Shown here: positions 27,097 to 35,900 of the stretch, one piece after another
How the letters are laid out: each line of letters starts with the position of its first letter
Position numbering within the stretch: the stretch's first letter is position 1
NCBI RefSeq assembly: GCF_013363975.1
Contig: NZ_JABWGN010000004.1
Location: forward strand, 248,001-312,000
Reading direction: 5' to 3'
Origin: Nonomuraea montanisoli
GTDB taxonomy: Bacteria; Actinomycetota; Actinomycetes; Streptosporangiales; Streptosporangiaceae
DNA length: 64,000 nt
Program-made: the position numbers and the translations under genes
The notes under the pieces: model-generated
Database searches by the model: none
What the model saw: only the letters and a program-made list of their open reading frames with translations
What the model was told of the DNA's origin: nothing

Positions 27097-27705
27097 ATGA
27101 TGATCGACCTGACCACCGCGGACCTCCGGGCCTTGCACCGGAGCGCTCTCGACCTCGCCGGACGAGCGATCGCCCAGGTGACCTCCGCCGACCTCGACGG
27201 GCCCACACCGTGCGCGGAGTGGACGCTGGGCGAGCTGCTGCTGCACATGGTGAGCGAGAACCGCGGCTTCGCCGCCGCCGCCGCGCACCCGCCGGCACAG
27301 CCACCCGTCTGGGACGACGGCGACCTCGGCGACGACCCGTTCGGCGCCTACCACGACTCCGCGGCCGCCGTCGCGAAGGCGTTCGCCGCCCCCGACATCT
27401 ATGAACGCCAGGTGGAGGTCCGCGAGTTCGGGGTGTTCTCCGGGCGGACCGCCATCGGCATGCACATGATCGACTGCCTCGTGCACGGGTGGGACGTCGC
27501 CGCGAGCATCGGCGCGTCCTACCGGCCCGACCCCGAGCTGGTCGCGGCCGGGCTGGCGGTGGCCGCGCGGATCCCGGACACGCCGAAGAGCCGCGGTCCG
27601 GGCGCCGCGTTCGACACCCGGGTTCCGGTGCCCGACGACGCCCCGGACTTCCAGCGGGTGCTCGCCCTGCTGGGCCGTTCCCCGTCGTGGACGGCGCCAT
27701 GCTGA
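27097..27705 (+). CDS. TIGR03086-family protein (mycothiol-dependent DinB-like fold)
   Basis: A 202-residue protein of the TIGR03086/maleylpyruvate-isomerase N-terminal type. Members have a four-helix DinB-like bundle and often bind a metal or mycothiol. Visible marks are GPTPCAEWTLGELLLHMV (the helix-2 His) and GMHMIDCLVHGWDVAAS (two late His residues), which match the usual three-His site. ATG 27097 lies after AAAGGCGG. It is the first gene of the TetR-controlled operon and overlaps the next gene by 7 bp. Its exact reaction is unknown; detoxification is a family-level guess. Confidence 0.82.
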   Translation: MMIDLTTADLRALHRSALDLAGRAIAQVTSADLDGPTPCAEWTLGELLLHMVSENRGFAAAAAHPPAQPPVWDDGDLGDDPFGAYHDSAAAVAKAFAAPDIYERQVEVREFGVFSGRTAIGMHMIDCLVHGWDVAASIGASYRPDPELVAAGLAVAARIPDTPKSRGPGAAFDTRVPVPDDAPDFQRVLALLGRSPSWTAPC

Positions 27706-28091
27706 GGAGCCGCTGGACCCCCGGAGAGGCGGCCGGAACCACCGGCACGGTGCTGGTCAGCGTGACCGACTACCGGGCCGACCGGATGCGCGACCTGCCC
27801 GGCGTCTACCGGGACGGGCTCGCCCTGCGCCGGTCCTGGTCCGAGCTGCCCGGCGCGGTCGGCATGTGGCTCTGGACGGAGCCGCTGCGCGGCCGGTGCG
27901 GCTCGGTGTCGATCTGGCGGGACGACGTGGCCCTGCGCCGGTTCGTCGCCTGGCCGCAGCACGTCGCCGTCGTGCGGCGCCACCGCGGGCACGGGCGCCT
28001 GAGGTCCACCACGTGGACGACCACCTCGACCGACCGCGGGATCTGGGACCGGGCCCTGGCCTACCTGGCCGGAGAGACCGGGACACCGTGA
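27699..28091 (+). CDS. Small dimeric alpha/beta-barrel-like protein
   Basis: A 130-residue protein of uncertain family. The order VLVSVTDY, then SWSELPGAVGMWLWT, then GSVSIWRDDVALRRFVAWPQH followed by paired Arg/His residues resembles DUF3291 and monooxygenase-like ferredoxin-fold proteins, in which a strand ending in W is followed by a helix with FxxxxxH. The ATG overlaps the end of the TIGR03086 gene (7 bp) and its TGA overlaps the patatin GTG (GTGA), so all three are translationally linked. No catalytic motif is clear. Confidence 0.65.
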   Translation: MLRSRWTPGEAAGTTGTVLVSVTDYRADRMRDLPGVYRDGLALRRSWSELPGAVGMWLWTEPLRGRCGSVSIWRDDVALRRFVAWPQHVAVVRRHRGHGRLRSTTWTTTSTDRGIWDRALAYLAGETGTP

Positions 28092-29296
28092 CCGGCGGAC
28101 ACGAGGTGCTGCGCGTCCTCGCCGACCGGGTCCGCCGCGGCAGCCGTCCCGGCGAGCGGCAGGACGGCCACCGCGTGGCGCTGGCCGTCGAGGGCGGCGG
28201 CATGCGCGGCACGATCTCCGCCGGCATGGCCCTGGCCCTGCACGAGAGCGGAGTGGCGCACGCCTTCGACGCGGTCTACGGAGCGTCGGCGGGCGCGATC
28301 ACCGGGGCCTGGCTGCTCAGCGGGACTCCCGAGCACCTCACCGGCTGGGCCGAGCCCCGCTACGCCCGGGCGATGATCCGCCCGTCCAACCTCCTGCGCG
28401 GCCGGCCCGTGGTCGACGTGCGCAACCTGGTCGAGCACCTGTACTGCGAGGTGGCGCGGATGGACTTCGACGCCGTCCTCGCCAACCCCGTCGAGTACCA
28501 CCCGCTGGCCACCGACGTCCGCACCGGGCGCTCCACCGATCTGCGCCCGTATCTGACCGGTCCCGCCGAGCTGCGGCTGGCGTTGCGGGCCAGCGCCGCG
28601 CTGCCGTTCCTCGCCGGGCCGCCGGTCGAGCTGGCCGGGCGGCGGTACTACGACGCGGGCCTCGCCGAGTCGATCCCGTACCGCACCGCTCTGGCGCAGG
28701 GCGCCAGCCACGTCCTGGTCCTGCGGTCGCGTCCCGCGCCTCCGCCCACGACCGGGACGGCGACGGCCGGAACGGGCGCGCCCAGGGCGGGGGCGCCCGG
28801 GACGGCCGCCGGGACGGGAGCGGCCGAGGCGGGACCCTGGACCGAGGCGGGGGCCTGGACCGAGGCGGCCGGCCTCGGCGCGCGGCCGTCGTACGGGGCG
28901 CGTCTGGTCGCCGCGACCGTGCTGCGGGGGTATCCCGAGGCGCTGCACCGGAGCTACCTCGCGCGCGCCCACCGCCTGCTGCACGACGACGCGGTGCTCA
29001 CGCGGTACGACCAGTCGGCTCCGCCCGCGTCCCGCCCGCCCGCCGACGGCCGGACACCGGCGGATCCGGCGGATCCGGTCGTGTCGGCGGATCCGGTCGT
29101 GTCGGCGGTTCCCGCCGGGCCTGCGGATCCCGCCGTGCCTGCGGTTCCGGCCGTGCTGTCCGTGCGTCCCGGCCCCGGCACCCCGCGCATCGGCCGCCTC
29201 ACCCGCGACGGCGAACCGCTCAGGGCCGCGCTCGAAGCCGGGCGCGCGGCGGTCGACCTGCTGTTGCGCCCGCTCGGCCTGCTGACCGCCGGCTGA
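28088..29296 (+). CDS. Patatin-like phospholipase
   Basis: A 402-residue patatin-family acyl hydrolase. The oxyanion loop EGGGMRG (about residue 36), the nucleophile GASAGAITGAWL (Ser at about 62) and the Asp of the dyad in YYDAGLAES (about 197) are all present. The dyad motif is DAG rather than the commoner DGG/DGA. The last third is unusual: two Pro/Ala/Gly-rich stretches (about 218-260 and 315-360), the second a run of short DPVVSA/AVPAVP repeats, flank a conserved helical segment. The GTG start overlaps the previous stop. It probably acts on phospholipids or other lipids in the cytoplasm or at the membrane. Confidence 0.85.
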   Translation: MTGGHEVLRVLADRVRRGSRPGERQDGHRVALAVEGGGMRGTISAGMALALHESGVAHAFDAVYGASAGAITGAWLLSGTPEHLTGWAEPRYARAMIRPSNLLRGRPVVDVRNLVEHLYCEVARMDFDAVLANPVEYHPLATDVRTGRSTDLRPYLTGPAELRLALRASAALPFLAGPPVELAGRRYYDAGLAESIPYRTALAQGASHVLVLRSRPAPPPTTGTATAGTGAPRAGAPGTAAGTGAAEAGPWTEAGAWTEAAGLGARPSYGARLVAATVLRGYPEALHRSYLARAHRLLHDDAVLTRYDQSAPPASRPPADGRTPADPADPVVSADPVVSAVPAGPADPAVPAVPAVLSVRPGPGTPRIGRLTRDGEPLRAALEAGRAAVDLLLRPLGLLTAG

Positions 29297-29333
29297 AAGC
29301 CATCCCCCGTCACACCCCCCTGGAGGTCACACC

Positions 29334-29852
29334 ATGGTCAAGTCGCTGCTGTACACCGGTCCGGCGCTCGACGACCTGCACGAGCAGTACGCCAAGCAGG
29401 GCCGCATCGACGACCGGGCGGCGGTGCGCGCCCGCTGCGACGTCGCGATCGACGCGCCGGTCGAGACGGTCTGGGACGTGCTGGCCACCCCGGCCGCCTG
29501 GTCCCGCATCGACCCGGCGATCCACGACGTGCGGCTGAGCGGCGCGCTCGCGCCGGACACGTCCTTCTCCTGGGTCAACGGCAAGGCGTCGATCCGGTCC
29601 AGGTTCGCGGTGGTCCGCCCGGATGAGGAGCTCACCTGGACGGGCGTGAGCTTCGGCGCCCGGGCCGTGCACCGGCACGTGCTGCGGCGCCGGGCCGACG
29701 GCGGCACGGACCTGGAGGTGAGCGAGTCCATGGCCGGGCCGCTGCTCGGGCTGTTCTTCGGCGAGGCCAAGCTGCGGGCGGCGCTGACGTCCTGGGCGGC
29801 CGGCATCAGGCGAGCCGCGGAGGACCTCGGCGGCCCCGGCATCGCCTCCTGA
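29334..29852 (+). CDS. SRPBCC-family (polyketide cyclase/START-like) protein
   Basis: A 172-residue protein of the SRPBCC superfamily. ARCDVAIDAPVETVWDVLATPAAWSRIDPAIHDV is the typical first strand and helix pair. A Trp-rich strand region (FSWVNGKASIRSRF, LTWTGVSFG) follows, then a long C-terminal helix. These proteins form a hydrophobic cavity for lipids or aromatic ligands. GGAGG lies seven bases before the ATG. It is 37 bp downstream of the patatin gene and probably the last gene of the TetR-controlled operon. It is convergent with the ArsR-like gene. Confidence 0.85.
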   Translation: MVKSLLYTGPALDDLHEQYAKQGRIDDRAAVRARCDVAIDAPVETVWDVLATPAAWSRIDPAIHDVRLSGALAPDTSFSWVNGKASIRSRFAVVRPDEELTWTGVSFGARAVHRHVLRRRADGGTDLEVSESMAGPLLGLFFGEAKLRAALTSWAAGIRRAAEDLGGPGIAS

Positions 29853-29877
29853 CCGCGGGACCGGCTTCCCGGCAGCT

Positions 29878-30942
29878 CTACAGCCCCCCGTTCTCCGTCC
29901 CCCCGTTCTCCGTCCCCCCGTGCCGGTCCGCGCCGGCGGGCCCGCCGGTGGAGCCTTGCGGGAGCGAGCCCTGCAGGAGCGCCGTCCCCAGGCGGGTGAG
30001 GGTGTGCAGGACCGCGTTGCCGTCGCGGCGGGTGTCGACCAGCCCGGCCTCGCGCAGCGCGGTGGCGTGGCGGCTGGCCGCGGTGGCCGAGATCCCGAGC
30101 ATGCGGGCGAGCTGCGTGGTCGTGGCGCTGCGGCCGAGCGCGTGCAGCACGGCCGACCGGTTCGCGCCCATCAGCGCGTCGAGGCCGGCACGGCGGTTCA
30201 CCGCCGGCCGCCACCGGTGCCGTTGCTCGATCGGGTAGATCAGTACGGGTGGCAGCTCGGGGTCGGCCAGTGTCAGCGGCGCCCGCTGGCAGAAGTACGA
30301 CGGCACCAGCCGCAGGCCGCGCCCGCCGAGCACCAGGTCCTGGTCGACGACGTACTCCGTTTCCAGGACCGGCGGTGACCAGCGCATGAGCGGCGCGAAC
30401 CCGGCGAACAGCCCTTCGACGCCGCCGCGGAGGAGGGCGCGGGTACGGCAGGCACGGTCGGCGTCGACGGCGGCGCCGACCAGCTCCCGGAACGGGGCGA
30501 TGGCCGTCTCGTGGTAGTCGCGCAGCGCGGCTCCCAGGTGCTCGAGCGCGAGCGCGTTCCCCTCGGCGATGGGCCGTACCCAGCGCGGCAGTGTCCGGTG
30601 CCGGGCCAGCAGGCGCAGCTCGGCGGCCAGCCGCCGCTTGGGGGTGCGCAGCAACGCCGCCAGGCCGCTGTCCAGTCCGCGGAGCCCTTCGTACGGGGTG
30701 AGGAAGTCGGGGAAGTACGGCCCGGCCGGGACCAGCACGTCGAGCACGTGTGCTCCGCGCCGCATCCCGGCCGTTCTCGCCGGTTCGCGCACCTCCTCGA
30801 ACCAGGGCCGGAAGGTCAGCGAGCGCACCCGGTCCCGGAAGCGGAAACGCGTGAAGATCATTTCCCACAGGGGGTCGGGCTCGTCGGCGAGCGTGACGCG
30901 CGTCAGGTCTTCGGCATCGAAATGGATTCTCAAGGTGCCCAT
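29878..30942 (-). CDS. ArsR-like winged-helix regulator with large N-terminal domain (DUF5937 type)
   Basis: A 354-residue regulator. Residues 1-250 form a domain typical of actinobacterial DUF5937 proteins (MGTLRIHFDAEDLTRVTLA start, LVPSYFCQRAPLTL near the end). Residues 265-330 form an ArsR-type winged helix (ATTTQLARMLGISATAASRH). ATG 30942 is chosen because the family starts at this methionine; a start at 31047 would add 35 Arg-rich residues. The extreme C-terminus ends in repeated GGTEN units from a 15-bp tandem repeat (about 29883-29920). A weak promoter (TTGACC, 17 bp, TGTCGT on the minus strand, 30979-31007) precedes it. Its target is unknown. Confidence 0.8.
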   Translation of the reverse strand: MGTLRIHFDAEDLTRVTLADEPDPLWEMIFTRFRFRDRVRSLTFRPWFEEVREPARTAGMRRGAHVLDVLVPAGPYFPDFLTPYEGLRGLDSGLAALLRTPKRRLAAELRLLARHRTLPRWVRPIAEGNALALEHLGAALRDYHETAIAPFRELVGAAVDADRACRTRALLRGGVEGLFAGFAPLMRWSPPVLETEYVVDQDLVLGGRGLRLVPSYFCQRAPLTLADPELPPVLIYPIEQRHRWRPAVNRRAGLDALMGANRSAVLHALGRSATTTQLARMLGISATAASRHATALREAGLVDTRRDGNAVLHTLTRLGTALLQGSLPQGSTGGPAGADRHGGTENGGTENGGL

Positions 30943-31142
30943 TCCGCCCCCGGATCTTCGACGCCCCTGCAATCCGACACGACACCACGGCCGGAATCTA
31001 CGGTCAAGGCGAATTGCGGCATTTGTCGTTTTTGCGGTAGGGCGCAAAGGCCCTTTCGGCCATCTCCCCCAGCGGTGACCATGGGGGCGTTCTCGTCCCG
31101 CTTCTGATCACGCGATGTCCGCCCACGAGAAAGGCCCCGACC

Positions 31143-31448
31143 ATGCAGCACGGCACGATCATGACCAGACTCGCGGCGGCGGCTGTCCTCGCCGGCGCGC
31201 TGCTCGTGGCCCCAGCCGCTTCCGCCGCGTCCCCCTCGACCGTGCTCGGGTGCGGCGCGTACGAGGGAGCGGTGAAGAAGGACGTCATCTACTGGTACGC
31301 CCGGGTCTACAACGCGTGCGGTTCGGCGAGGAAGATGCGCGCGGTGGTGGACCTCTGGCCGGACGGCCCCTGCGAATGGGTGGGCGCCTATTCGCGGGCG
31401 GACCTCTACGCCGGAGTCCAGATCCCGAGCGGCACCGCCGACTGCTGA
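31143..31448 (+). CDS. Small secreted protein with four cysteines
   Basis: A 101-residue exported protein. Residues 1-35 form a signal peptide with a likely cut after AASA. The mature part has four Cys residues spaced 22, 18 and 24 apart, an aromatic WYARVYNAC stretch and a DGPCEW turn. The order and the 18-residue middle spacing recall the two-disulfide alpha-amylase inhibitors of Streptomyces (tendamistat type), but the WRY inhibitory triad is not clearly present, so this is only a structural suggestion. A strong hairpin terminator follows. ATG 31143 or the in-frame ATG 31161 could be the start. Confidence 0.7.
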   Translation: MQHGTIMTRLAAAAVLAGALLVAPAASAASPSTVLGCGAYEGAVKKDVIYWYARVYNACGSARKMRAVVDLWPDGPCEWVGAYSRADLYAGVQIPSGTADC

Positions 31449-31475
31449 CCGGAGGAATTCCGCTTCGGGGGCGGG

Positions 31476-31524
31476 CGTCCGGCAGGCAGGCGGCCCGCGC
31501 CCGCCTGCCGGACGTTCCTTTTCT
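31476..31524. terminator. Intrinsic-type terminator after the small secreted protein
   Basis: CGTCCGGCAGGC (31476-31487) pairs perfectly with GCCTGCCGGACG (31503-31514) and is followed by TTCCTTTTCT. This is the clearest rho-independent terminator in the window. It also lies beyond the end of the convergent alpha-oxoamine synthase gene. Confidence 0.75.
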
Positions 31525-31592
31525 CCCGCCCCTTCTTTCCCGCCCTTTTCTCTCGTCGCGACCTCGCGGTGCGATCGGGACGTGAGCGGCGG

Positions 31593-32786
31593 CTACGTCA
31601 CGGGAGCGAGCCGCAGCCGGCGGCCGGCGGCGGCGAACGCCGACGCGATCCGGTCGAGCTGGGCCTCGGTGTGGGCGGCGGTGACGCTGACCCGGATGAG
31701 GGCCTGGCCGGGCGGGACGCCGGGCGCGACCATGGCGGTGGTGAACACCCCCTCGTCGAACAGTTCCCGCCACAGCCGGAAGCACAGCAGGTCGTCGCCC
31801 ACCGGCACCGCCATGACCGGCCGGTCGGAGGGGGCGACCGCGTACCCCAGCGCCGCCAGTTCCCCGCTCAGCCGTTCGGCCGACGCCCGCAGGCGACGGC
31901 GGCGCTCCGGCTCGGCGGCGACGATTCCCAGGGCGGCCAGCGCGGCCGCGGCGCACCCGGGGGACAGCGCGGCCGTGAACACCATGGACCGCGCGTAGTG
32001 CCGCAGGTAGGTGATGATCTCCTCGGGTCCGGCCACCGCGCCCCCGAGGGTGCCCAGCGCCTTGGAGAAGGTCATGGTCTGCACGTCGACCGCGTCCTCC
32101 AGCCCGTGCTGCTCGGCCGCGCCACGCCCGGACGGGCCGAGCAGGCCGACGTCGTGGGCGCTGTCCATGACGACCCGGGCGCCGTGGACGCGGGCGAGCC
32201 GCGCGATGCCCGGCAGGTCGCACACGCTGCCGGAGGTGGAGAACATGCCCTCGGTGACGATCAGCCGCCCGGCGCCGGGATCGCCGGCGTCGAGCAGCCG
32301 TTCCAGATGCCCCATGTCGTTGTGCCGGTAGCGCCGTAATCGCGCTCCGCCCAGGCGCACGGCGTCGATCAGGCAGGCGTGGATCAGCCGGTCGCCGATC
32401 ACCGTATCGGCGGGCCCGACGAGCGCCCCGAGGGCGAGGTTGGCCAGGTAGCCGGCGCTGGTCACCATGACCGCCGCTCGCCCGAGGAAGACCGCCAGCC
32501 GGGCTTCGAGCTCCTCGTGCAGGGCGAGCGAGCCGTTGCTGAGGCGCGAGCCGCCGCCACCGGTGCCCAGCCGGCGCGTCGCGGCTACCGCCGCCTCCTT
32601 CACGCGCTCGTCGCCCGACAGGCCCAGGTAGTCGTTGGAGCCCGCCTGGACGAGCACCCGCCCGTCGATCATCACCTCGGCCCCGGCCGAACGCTCCTCG
32701 ATCGCCTGGTAGTAGGGATAGACGCCGAGGTCCTTGACGAACTGGTACGTCGCGGGCAGCCGGCATTTCGCGAACACATCGGCCAT
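31593..32786 (-). CDS. Alpha-oxoamine synthase family PLP enzyme (BioF/KBL-like), orphan
   Basis: A 397-residue PLP enzyme that joins an acyl-CoA to an amino acid with loss of CO2. Family marks are GSNDYLGLSGDERVKEAA, GTGGGGSRLSNGSLALHEELE, the strand MDSAHDVGLLG (cofactor Asp) and the PLP lysine in MTFSKALGTLGG. There are no biotin, threonine-degradation or heme genes nearby, so the usual roles are unlikely. It is divergent from a SARP-type regulator, which suggests secondary metabolism, for example a lipid- or polyketide-like amino-ketone. ATG 32786 was chosen where the family sequence begins; upstream frames are Arg/Pro-rich. Confidence 0.85.
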   Translation of the reverse strand: MADVFAKCRLPATYQFVKDLGVYPYYQAIEERSAGAEVMIDGRVLVQAGSNDYLGLSGDERVKEAAVAATRRLGTGGGGSRLSNGSLALHEELEARLAVFLGRAAVMVTSAGYLANLALGALVGPADTVIGDRLIHACLIDAVRLGGARLRRYRHNDMGHLERLLDAGDPGAGRLIVTEGMFSTSGSVCDLPGIARLARVHGARVVMDSAHDVGLLGPSGRGAAEQHGLEDAVDVQTMTFSKALGTLGGAVAGPEEIITYLRHYARSMVFTAALSPGCAAAALAALGIVAAEPERRRRLRASAERLSGELAALGYAVAPSDRPVMAVPVGDDLLCFRLWRELFDEGVFTTAMVAPGVPPGQALIRVSVTAAHTEAQLDRIASAFAAAGRRLRLAPVT

Positions 32787-32868
32787 GGATTTCCGCCCTC
32801 CGCGGTGGAGCCCGTGTACGACCTTTCGCGATGAAGTCTGCTCGATCAGCCCGGGGGGTGCCGGGCAT

Positions 32869-32895
32869 GCGCGCCTCCACCCGGTGGAGGCGCGC
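32869..32895. promoter_or_regulatory. 27-bp perfect palindrome between oxoamine synthase and SARP genes
   Basis: GCGCGCCTCCACC (32869-32881) and GGTGGAGGCGCGC (32883-32895) are exact inverted copies around one base. It lies 36 bp before the SARP GTG and about 83 bp before the oxoamine-synthase ATG, where an operator or transcript hairpin would act on the SARP gene or both. Confidence 0.6.
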
Positions 32896-32931
32896 CCGCC
32901 GGGCGGAGCGCGGGGACGGCAGAATCGGGGC

Positions 32932-35900
32932 GTGCGGATCGGGTTGCTGGGGCCGTTGGAGGTCAGGTCGGACGACGGGGCCCTCGTCGAGGTGGGCGGG
33001 GCGCGCCTGCGGGCCGCGCTGGCCGTCCTGGCGCTCGACGCCGGGCGGGTGGTGCCCGTGACCCGGCTGGTGGACGGGGTGTGGGGCGAGCGTCCGCCCG
33101 CGCAGGCGCTCAACGCGGCGCAGGCGCTGGTGTCGCGGCTGCGCCGGGCGCTGCCGCCGGTCCCCGTCCCGATCGAGTCGCATCCTGCCGGGTACCGCCT
33201 GAACGCCGGGCCGGACGACGTGGACGTCCTGCGGTTCGAGCGGCTGGCCGCGGCGGGGCGTTCGGCGATGGCCGCGGACCCGGTGCGCGGGGCGCGGCTC
33301 CTGCGGGAGGCCCTGGCCCTGTGGCGGGGGCCGGCACTGGCGGACGTGGCGGGGACGGACTTCTTCGCCGCGCCGGTCGCCCGGCTGTCGGAGCTGCGGC
33401 TGTCGGTGCTGGAGGACCGGCTGGAGGCGGACCTGCGCGCGCTGCCGTCCGGAGCCGCGTGGTCGGCAGCCGCTTGGTCCGGAGCGGCGGGATCCGGAGC
33501 AGCGGGATCCGGAGCGGCCTGGTCTAGAACGGCGGGGTCAGGAGCGGCGGGAGCAGGAGCGGCGGGAGCAGGAGCGGCGGGAGCAGGAGCGGCGGGAGCA
33601 GGAGCGGCGGGAGCAGGAGCGGCTTCGTCCGGCGCGGACTGGCGGGAGGCGGGGGCCGGGGCGGGGCTCGGGGCCGCGCTGGTCGTCGAGCTGACGGCGC
33701 TGGTGGCCGAGCATCCGCTGCGTGAACGGCCCGCGGGGACGCTGATGCGCGCCCTGTGCGCGACCGGGCGGCGGGCGGAGGCGCTCGCGGTCTACGAGCG
33801 GGTACGGCTGGCTCTCGCCGAGGCCCTGGGCGCCGACCCGTCACCTGAGCTGTCCGCCCTGCACACCGCGATCCTGCGCGGCGACGACCCCGGCCACATG
33901 CGCGGCGACGCCCCTGGCCACGCGCGCGGCGTCGACCTCGGCCGCGTCACCGTTCCCCGGGATGAGCGTGCTTCCGCGCGCCGAGGAGAGGCCGATGGCG
34001 GCGCAGGAGGAGAGGCAGACCACGGCACCGGAGGAGAAGCGGACGGCGGCGCAAGAGGAGGAGCGGACGGCGGCACCGGACGAGGAACAGACGGCGGCAC
34101 AAGAGGAGAGGCCGATGGCGGCGCAGGAGGAGAGGCCGACGACGGCACCGGACGAGGAGCGGACGGCGGCGGTCCGGTTCCGGGCGCCGCGGCCCGGACG
34201 AATCTGCGCGCGCCGCTGACCGGCCTCGTCGGGCGGGAGAACGACCTGCGGCGGGTCGGCGAGCTGCTCGGCGAACATCGGCTGACCACGCTGATCGGGC
34301 CGGGCGGTTCCGGCAAGACGCGGCTGGCCGGAGAGGCGGCGCGCGCGTTCCTCGGCCGGAGCCCCGGCGGCGTGTGGCTGGTGGAGCTGGCGCCGCTCCG
34401 TGAGGAGAGCGAGGTCGCGCGGGCGGTGCTGGCGGCTCTGCGCATCAGGGAACAGGCGTGGGGCGGCCCCGCCCCCGAGGACGATCCGGCCGACCGGCTC
34501 GCGGCGGCCCTGCGCGGCCGCGACATGCTGCTGGTCCTCGACAACTGCGAGCACCTGGCCGACGCCGTCGCCGCGCTCGCCGACCGGCTGCTCGGCGAGT
34601 GTCCGGACCTGCGCGTCCTGGCCACGAGCCGCGAACCCCTGGGCCTCACCGGCGAGGCCCTGTGGCCGGTGGAGCCCCTCCCCCTGCCCCCGGAGGGCGC
34701 GGGGGCCGCCGAGGCGATGGCGTACCCGGCGGTGCGGCTGCTGAGCGAGCGGGCGCGGGCGGCGAATCCCGGGTTCGAGGTGAACGAGAGCACGGCCGCG
34801 GCCGTGGTGCGCATCTGCCGGGCCCTGGACGGCATGCCGCTGGCCATCGAGCTGGCGGCGGCACGGCTGCGCGCCATGACCCCGCAACGGCTGGCCGAGC
34901 GGCTGGGCGACCGGTTCGCGCTGCTGACCGGCGGCAGCCGGGTGGCGCTGCCCCGGCACCGTACCCTGCGCGCGGTCGTCGACTGGAGCTGGGAGCTGCT
35001 GTCGGAGGAGGAGCGGACGCTGCTGCGGCGGATGGCCGTCTTCTCCGGCGGCGCGATGCCGGAGGCGGCGGAGCACGTCTGCGCGGACGTCCCCGCGCGG
35101 CCCGCCGGCCCTGCGGCCCCGGGCGCGGGTGAGCGCGTGCTCGGGCTGCTGTTCGGGCTGGCCGACAAGTCGCTGCTGGTCGTCTCCGACGACGAGGGGC
35201 CCCGGTTCGGGATGCTGGAGACGATCCGGGAGTACACCCTGGAGCGGCTGCGCGAGGCGGGTGAGCTGGAGCGGGTGCGCCGGGCGCACGCGGACTGGTT
35301 CGCCGCGCTCGCCGAGACCGCCGACCCGGAGCTGCGCCGCGCCGGCCAGGCGGTGTGGCTGCGCCGGCTGGCCCACGAGCGCGCGAACGTGGACTCCGCC
35401 GTACGCGACGCCCTCGCGGCGGGCGACTCCGGGGTGGCGGTGCGGCTGGTGGCGGCGATGGGCTGGTGCTGGTTCCTCGAATGGGCGCTGGGCGGCCACA
35501 AGGCGGAGGGCGCACGGCTGGCGGCCGACGTGCTGGCCATGCCGGGTGTGCCAGATGTGCCAGACGTGTCCGGCGTGTCAGATGTGTCTCATGTGTCAGG
35601 CGCGTCCGACACGTCAGACATGTCTCACGTGTCAGGCGCGTCCGGCGCGCCTGGCGTGTCCGGCGTGTCCGGCGTGTCTCGCGTGCCAGGCGCTGCCAGC
35701 GTGTCGGGCGTGTCGGGCGTGTCGGGGAGTACGGCGGAAGACGACCAGGTGCGGGCGGCGGCGTGCGCGGTTGCCGCGCTGTTCGAGCTCAACGGGCACG
35801 GCGACGAGCGGCGGGCCGGGGAGTGGATCCGCACGGCGGAGCGGATCGCCGCGCGGACGTGGTGCCCCCACCCGCTGGCCCGGCTCATCGGCCCGCTGAG

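Noticed and set aside
31593..32786. Calling the oxoamine synthase bioF or kbl
   Set aside because: No biotin or threonine-degradation genes are nearby, and the divergent SARP regulator points elsewhere.
32734..32931. Longer N-terminus for the SARP-type regulator
   Set aside because: It would overlap the oxoamine-synthase start and the palindrome, and adds residues without SARP similarity.
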